Below are positions 60,183 through 64,000 of a stretch of DNA of 64,000 nucleotides, one piece after another. Below the pieces are notes generated by a model. The model did not search any database, was not told the DNA's origin, and was given only the letters and a program-made list of their open reading frames with translations. The translations under genes and the position numbers were made by a program. The number at the start of each line of letters is the position of its first letter. The stretch's first letter is position 1. This DNA is from Rhizobium sp. S152 (lineage in GTDB: Bacteria > Pseudomonadota > Alphaproteobacteria > Rhizobiales > Rhizobiaceae), in the NCBI RefSeq assembly GCF_030380735.1, contig NZ_JAUDRZ010000004.1:124001-188000 (forward strand), given 5' to 3'.

Positions 60183-63172
60183 GCGCGACCAACCGTATCG
60201 CGGGCAAGGGTCGCCTGACGCCGGCCAAGACCGCGCGCTTTACCTTCGACGGCAAGACCTATACCGCGCTCGAGGGTGATACCGTCGCCTCGGCGCTGAT
60301 CGCCAACAACATCCATCTGGTCGGCCGTTCGTTCAAGTATCACCGCCCGCGCGGCATTCTGTCGTCAGGTGCCGAGGAGCCGAACGCGCTGATCGACGTG
60401 TCGCGTGACGCCGCCCGTAAGCAGCCGAACGTGCGCGCCACGGTGCAGGAAGTGTTCGACGGCATGATCGTCACGTCGCAGAACCGCTTTCCGTCGCTCT
60501 CCTTCGACATCGGCGGCATCAACAACCTGCTCTCGCCGTTCTTCGCGGCCGGTTTCTACTACAAGACCTTCATGTGGCCGAAGGCCGCCTGGAAGAGTAT
60601 TTACGAGCCGATCATCCGTCGTGCGGCCGGCCTCGGCGTTGCGCCTGATGAAGCCGACCCCGATCACTACGCAGGTCGTTACGCACATTGCGACGTGCTC
60701 GTGGTCGGTGCAGGTGTGGCTGGTCTTTCGGCGGCATTGGCCGCGGCGCAGACCGGCGCCAAGGTCATCCTCTGCGACGAGCAGGCGGAAGCCGGCGGCG
60801 CGCTGCGCTATGACAGCTCGGTGAAGATCGACGGTCTCTCGGGCTACGACTGGGCGCAGAAGACCATCGCCGGCCTGAAGGCGCTCGACAATGTCGAGGT
60901 GCTGACCCGCACGACGGCGTTCGGCTACTACAACCACAATTTCGTCGGTCTTGCCGAGCGGGTTACCGACCACGTCGCCAATCCCGGCCGCGACCTGCCG
61001 CGCGAGCGGTTGTGGCAGGTGCGCGCCAAGCGCGTCATCCTCGCCAACGGTGCGATCGAGCGCCACATGGTGTTCCCGAACAACGACCGCCCCGGCATCA
61101 TGCTGGCTTCGGCCGCGCGCATGTATCTCAACCAGTACGGCGTTGCCGTCGGCCAGAAGGTCGGCGTCTACACGGCGCATGACTCGGCCTATGAGGCAGC
61201 CTTCGACCTGAAGCGCGCTGGCGTCGAGATCGCGGCGATCGTGGATTGCAGGCAGACGCCGGGTGCGGCTGTTCTGGCCGAGGCCCGTTCGCTCGGCATC
61301 GATGTTCTCGCCGGCCAGTCGGTCGTCAACACATCGGGCAAGCTGCGCATTTCGTCGATGACGGTTGCCCGCAACGGCGGCGGCTCGCCACGCAAGATCG
61401 CTGTCGATGCGCTGCTGGTCTCGGCCGGCTGGACGCCTTCGGTGCACCTGTTCTCGCAGTCGCGCGGCAAGGTGAAATTCGAGCCGGAAACGCAACGCTT
61501 CCTGCCCGGCACCTATGCGCAGGATTGCCTCTCCGTCGGCGCCTGCAACGGTACCGACGATCTGCAGCAGACGATCGAGGAATCGCTGGCAGCCGGCGAG
61601 CTGATGGCGCAGGCGGCCGGCAAGACGGCTGCGGCTAAGATCAGTATCTCGTCCGAGCAGGCGCATCAGTGGACGGGTGGCATGATCGGTGCGGCGGAAG
61701 GCGCAGGTCCGGAGACCAGCGCCAAGGCGTTCATCGATTTCCAGCACGACGTCTGCGCCAAGGATATCCGCCTTGCCGTGCGCGAGGGGATGCACTCGAT
61801 CGAGCATATCAAGCGCTTCACCACCAACGGCATGGCGTCCGACCAGGGCAAGCTCTCCAACATGCACGGCCTGGCGATCGCCGCCGAGATGCTCGGCAAG
61901 GAGATCCCGCAGGTCGGTCTCACCACGTTCCGCGCACCCTATACGCCGGTGACCTACGGCACGCTGATCGCGCATTCGCGTGGCGAGCTGTTCGACCCGA
62001 CGCGCAAGACGCCGCTGCACCAGTGGGAAGAAGCCCACGGCGCGGTGTTCGAGGATGTCGGCAACTGGAAGCGCGCATGGTTCTATCCGCGATCAGGCGA
62101 GACGATGCACCAGGCGGTCGCGCGCGAATGCAAGACGGCACGTGACGTGGCCGGCGTGTTCGATGCCTCGACGCTCGGCAAGATCGAAGTGGTCGGGCCC
62201 GACGCCGCCGAGTTCATGAACCTGATGTACACCAACGCCTGGGATACACTGAAGCCTGGCAAGTGCCGCTACGGCATCATGACCCGCGAGGACGGCTTCG
62301 TTTATGACGACGGCGTCGTCGGGCGTCTGGCCGACGATCGCTTCCACGTGACGACGACGACCGGCGGTGCGCCGCGCGTGTTGAACCACATGGAAGACTA
62401 TCTGCAGACCGAATTCCCGCATCTGAAGGTGTGGCTGACGTCGGTGACCGAGCAGTGGGCGGTCATCGCCGTGCAGGGTCCGAAGGCGCGCGAGATCATC
62501 GCGCCGCTGGTCGAGGGCGTCGATATCTCCAACGAGGCCTTCCCGCATATGAGCGTTGCCGAGTGCACGGTCATGGGCGTTCCGGCGCGGCTCTTCCGCG
62601 TGTCGTTCACCGGCGAGACCGGCTTCGAAATCAACGTGCCGGCCGATTACGGCCAGTCGGTTCTGGAAGCCGTCTGGGCGAACGCCGAGCCGCTCGGCGC
62701 CTGCGTCTATGGCACCGAGACGATGCACGTGCTGCGCGCCGAGAAGGGCTATATCATCGTCGGCCAGGATACGGACGGTACGGTCACGCCCGACGATGCC
62801 GGTCTCAACTGGGCGGTGTCGAAGAAGAAGACCGACTTCGTCGGCATTCGCGGCCTGAAGCGGCCGGATCTCGTCAAGGAAGGCCGCAAGCAGCTGGTCG
62901 GCCTCGTCACCAAGGATCCGACGCTGTTGCTCGAAGAGGGCGCGCAGGTCGTCGCCAACCCGAACGAGCCGAAGCCGATGACGATGCTCGGTCACGTCAC
63001 CTCGTCCTACTGGTCGGAGAACCTCGGCAAGTCGATCGCGTTTGCCCTGGTCGCCGGTGGTCGGGCGCGCAAGGGTGAGACGCTCTACGTGCCGATGCCG
63101 GACAAGACGATCGCGGTCGAAGTGACCGACATGGTGTTCTTTGACAAGGAAGGAGGCCGCATCAATGGCTGA
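60179..63172 (+). CDS. soxA: Sarcosine oxidase alpha subunit
   Basis: A 997-residue subunit. The N-terminal ferredoxin-like part (residues 1-130), the NAD+-binding part with VVGAGVAGLSAALAAAQTG near residue 178, and a C-terminal GcvT-like domain (from about residue 600) for tetrahydrofolate, with LRAEKGYIIVGQDTDGT and VGIRGL, are visible. Length is normal. It forms the folate-binding side of the tetramer. Its stop overlaps soxG by 8 bp. Confidence 0.95.
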   Translation: MSATNRIAGKGRLTPAKTARFTFDGKTYTALEGDTVASALIANNIHLVGRSFKYHRPRGILSSGAEEPNALIDVSRDAARKQPNVRATVQEVFDGMIVTSQNRFPSLSFDIGGINNLLSPFFAAGFYYKTFMWPKAAWKSIYEPIIRRAAGLGVAPDEADPDHYAGRYAHCDVLVVGAGVAGLSAALAAAQTGAKVILCDEQAEAGGALRYDSSVKIDGLSGYDWAQKTIAGLKALDNVEVLTRTTAFGYYNHNFVGLAERVTDHVANPGRDLPRERLWQVRAKRVILANGAIERHMVFPNNDRPGIMLASAARMYLNQYGVAVGQKVGVYTAHDSAYEAAFDLKRAGVEIAAIVDCRQTPGAAVLAEARSLGIDVLAGQSVVNTSGKLRISSMTVARNGGGSPRKIAVDALLVSAGWTPSVHLFSQSRGKVKFEPETQRFLPGTYAQDCLSVGACNGTDDLQQTIEESLAAGELMAQAAGKTAAAKISISSEQAHQWTGGMIGAAEGAGPETSAKAFIDFQHDVCAKDIRLAVREGMHSIEHIKRFTTNGMASDQGKLSNMHGLAIAAEMLGKEIPQVGLTTFRAPYTPVTYGTLIAHSRGELFDPTRKTPLHQWEEAHGAVFEDVGNWKRAWFYPRSGETMHQAVARECKTARDVAGVFDASTLGKIEVVGPDAAEFMNLMYTNAWDTLKPGKCRYGIMTREDGFVYDDGVVGRLADDRFHVTTTTGGAPRVLNHMEDYLQTEFPHLKVWLTSVTEQWAVIAVQGPKAREIIAPLVEGVDISNEAFPHMSVAECTVMGVPARLFRVSFTGETGFEINVPADYGQSVLEAVWANAEPLGACVYGTETMHVLRAEKGYIIVGQDTDGTVTPDDAGLNWAVSKKKTDFVGIRGLKRPDLVKEGRKQLVGLVTKDPTLLLEEGAQVVANPNEPKPMTMLGHVTSSYWSENLGKSIAFALVAGGRARKGETLYVPMPDKTIAVEVTDMVFFDKEGGRING

Positions 63173-63713
63173 TACGGCAGTTCGCACATCCGTTCTCACG
63201 GGCAAGCAGGGCGGTTCGGCTAGCGTCAGGCTGACGGCAGCGCCTCATGCCACGCGCGTGGCACTGCGCGCTCCCGCGGAATCGCTTTCGGCTCTATCGT
63301 CGGTACTCGGCCTGACCGTTCCCGACGTGCCGAAGACCTCGGCCCGTAAGGATGGACGCTCGGCGCTCTGGCTCGGCCCGGACGAATGGCTCGTCATCGA
63401 CGAGGGCGGCGCCGACATGATGGGGGCACTCAAGGAAAACGGCGTCGTGCATTCGGCGACCGACGTCTCGCACCGCAACGTCGCGATCATCGTCTCCGGC
63501 CCGGGCGCCGAAACCACGATCTCGGCGGGCTGCCCGCAGGACTTGTCGCTCGAAGCCTTCCCCGTCGGCGCCTGCTCTCGTACGCTGTTCGGCAAGGCCG
63601 AGATCGTGCTCTTCCGCACAGAGGAGGATACGTTCCGGGTGGAATGCTGGCGGTCTTTCGCGGATTTCGTCTTCGGCCTGCTCGCCGAGGGCGCGGAAGA
63701 CGCGGGGCACTAA
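63165..63713 (+). CDS. soxG: Sarcosine oxidase gamma subunit
   Basis: A 182-residue subunit, from ATG at 63165, with LWLGPDEWLVID, DVSHRNVAIIVSGPGAE and SFADFVFGLLAEGA, the family pattern. It completes the tetramer. The start at 63165 overlaps the end of soxA by 8 bp; the frame from 63141 is not preferred. A terminator follows. Confidence 0.93.
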   Translation: MADTAVRTSVLTGKQGGSASVRLTAAPHATRVALRAPAESLSALSSVLGLTVPDVPKTSARKDGRSALWLGPDEWLVIDEGGADMMGALKENGVVHSATDVSHRNVAIIVSGPGAETTISAGCPQDLSLEAFPVGACSRTLFGKAEIVLFRTEEDTFRVECWRSFADFVFGLLAEGAEDAGH

Positions 63714-63739
63714 TTAGCTCCCAGTCTGATTTATTGCCA

Positions 63740-63771
63740 ATCGGGGACGGTGCCATCGCGCCGTCCCCGAT
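63740..63771 (+). terminator. Terminator after soxBDAG
   Basis: ATCGGGGACGG at 63740-63750 pairs perfectly with CCGTCCCCGAT at 63761-63771 over a 10-nt loop, 26 nt after the soxG stop. No strong T run follows. Confidence 0.6.
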
Positions 63772-63860
63772 CCGCTTTCGGTTGTCGGATGGCCGTCATT
63801 CGTGCATCATCGCCGGGCGCGCCCTTATCGGGCGACGCTAACGAATGCGAGGTGTCTTCG

Positions 63861-64000
63861 ATGATGCTGCATCACGTTTCCATCGTTGTCACGGATATCG
63901 ATCGCTCGATCGCCTTCTACCGCGACGTCTTCGGCCTGAAACAGATCGAGCGACCGGCCTTCAGTTCGGTCGGCGCCTGGTTTGCCTGCGGCTCGCAGCA
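63861..64000 (+). CDS. VOC/glyoxalase family protein, 5-prime part
   Basis: About 46 residues are visible, starting MMLHHVSIVVTDIDRSIAFYRDVFGLKQI, a clear VOC (glyoxalase/bleomycin resistance) domain start with the H-x-S/T metal pattern. GAGG precedes the ATG. The gene continues beyond the window. Substrate is unknown. Confidence 0.8.
   Translation, partial: MMLHHVSIVVTDIDRSIAFYRDVFGLKQIERPAFSSVGAWFACGSQ

Noticed and set aside
60365..62038. Long open frame antisense to soxA
   Set aside because: Shadow frame of the clearly assigned sarcosine oxidase alpha subunit.

Overview
The window is a high-GC (low 60s percent by eye), gene-dense chromosomal segment of an alphaproteobacterium, most likely Rhizobiaceae (Rhizobium, Agrobacterium, Ensifer or Shinella type). 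Support: the split proton-translocating transhydrogenase (pntAA-pntAB-pntB), a 377-residue rhizobial ornithine/lysine decarboxylase, heterotetrameric sarcosine oxidase soxBDAG, an aa3-oxidase subunit IV, two rpsU paralogues, HWE-kinase signalling, the FeeM-domain protein, a CtrA-type box, and GC-rich palindromic intergenic repeats common in rhizobia. I saw no rRNA, tRNA, CRISPR array, prophage or intact insertion sequence.

Layout. 1-2.0 kb: end of a Gfo/Idh/MocA oxidoreductase, DoxX protein, acetylxylan-esterase-like hydrolase. 2.3-6.7 kb: GH1 beta-glucosidase, then the methionine importer metNIQ. 6.7-9.7 kb: FMN reductase and a CHASE4-type GGDEF-EAL protein. 9.7-14.1 kb: trhO, CHAD and CYTH proteins, eda, DUF533 protein and a small membrane protein. 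14.1-17.4 kb: NicO-type transporter with DUF1007 partner, LysR regulator, MazF-like toxin/antitoxin. 17.5-19.8 kb: long leader, ornithine decarboxylase, GNAT. 19.8-24.1 kb: a 44-residue membrane peptide, secreted peptide, serine hydrolase, diguanylate cyclase, cysE. 24.1-28.6 kb: WD40 protein coupled to a His-rich CobW GTPase behind a possible Zur box, PIN toxin/antitoxin, creatininase family, MarR. 28.7-35.4 kb: LacI with 2-hydroxyacid dehydrogenase, nucleotide cyclase with duplicated 2TM module, alditol-oxidase-like enzyme, TRAP binding protein, class I glutamine amidotransferase. 35.4-41.7 kb: ABC-F ATPase, broken MazF-like gene, candidate sRNA, SDR/AraC pair, TRAP permeases. 41.7-49.3 kb: degenerate-GGDEF EAL protein, FeeM-domain acyltransferase behind a perfect CtrA-type box, COX IV, transhydrogenase, DoxX. 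49.3-54.5 kb: HWE kinase, FAD oxidase, TPR lipoprotein, divergent rpsU genes. 54.5-58.3 kb: SDR-ABM-DJ-1 operon divergent from LysR, DUF2277 and DUF930 proteins. 58.5-64 kb: soxBDAG and the start of a VOC protein.

Themes. Three genes carry c-di-GMP domains, one with a degenerate cyclase site. Redox and one-carbon metabolism is represented by transhydrogenase and sarcosine oxidase, metal handling by the NicO and CobW loci. Two toxin-antitoxin pairs and one toxin remnant are scattered singly. The most interesting signals are regulatory or small: a promoter-plus-terminator sRNA candidate at 37.6 kb, the CtrA-type box before the FeeM-domain gene, a hairpin that can mask the ornithine decarboxylase ribosome site, a 44-residue membrane peptide, and a 13-nt direct repeat in a divergent LysR promoter. 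All calls come from reading the sequence; no database search was run.
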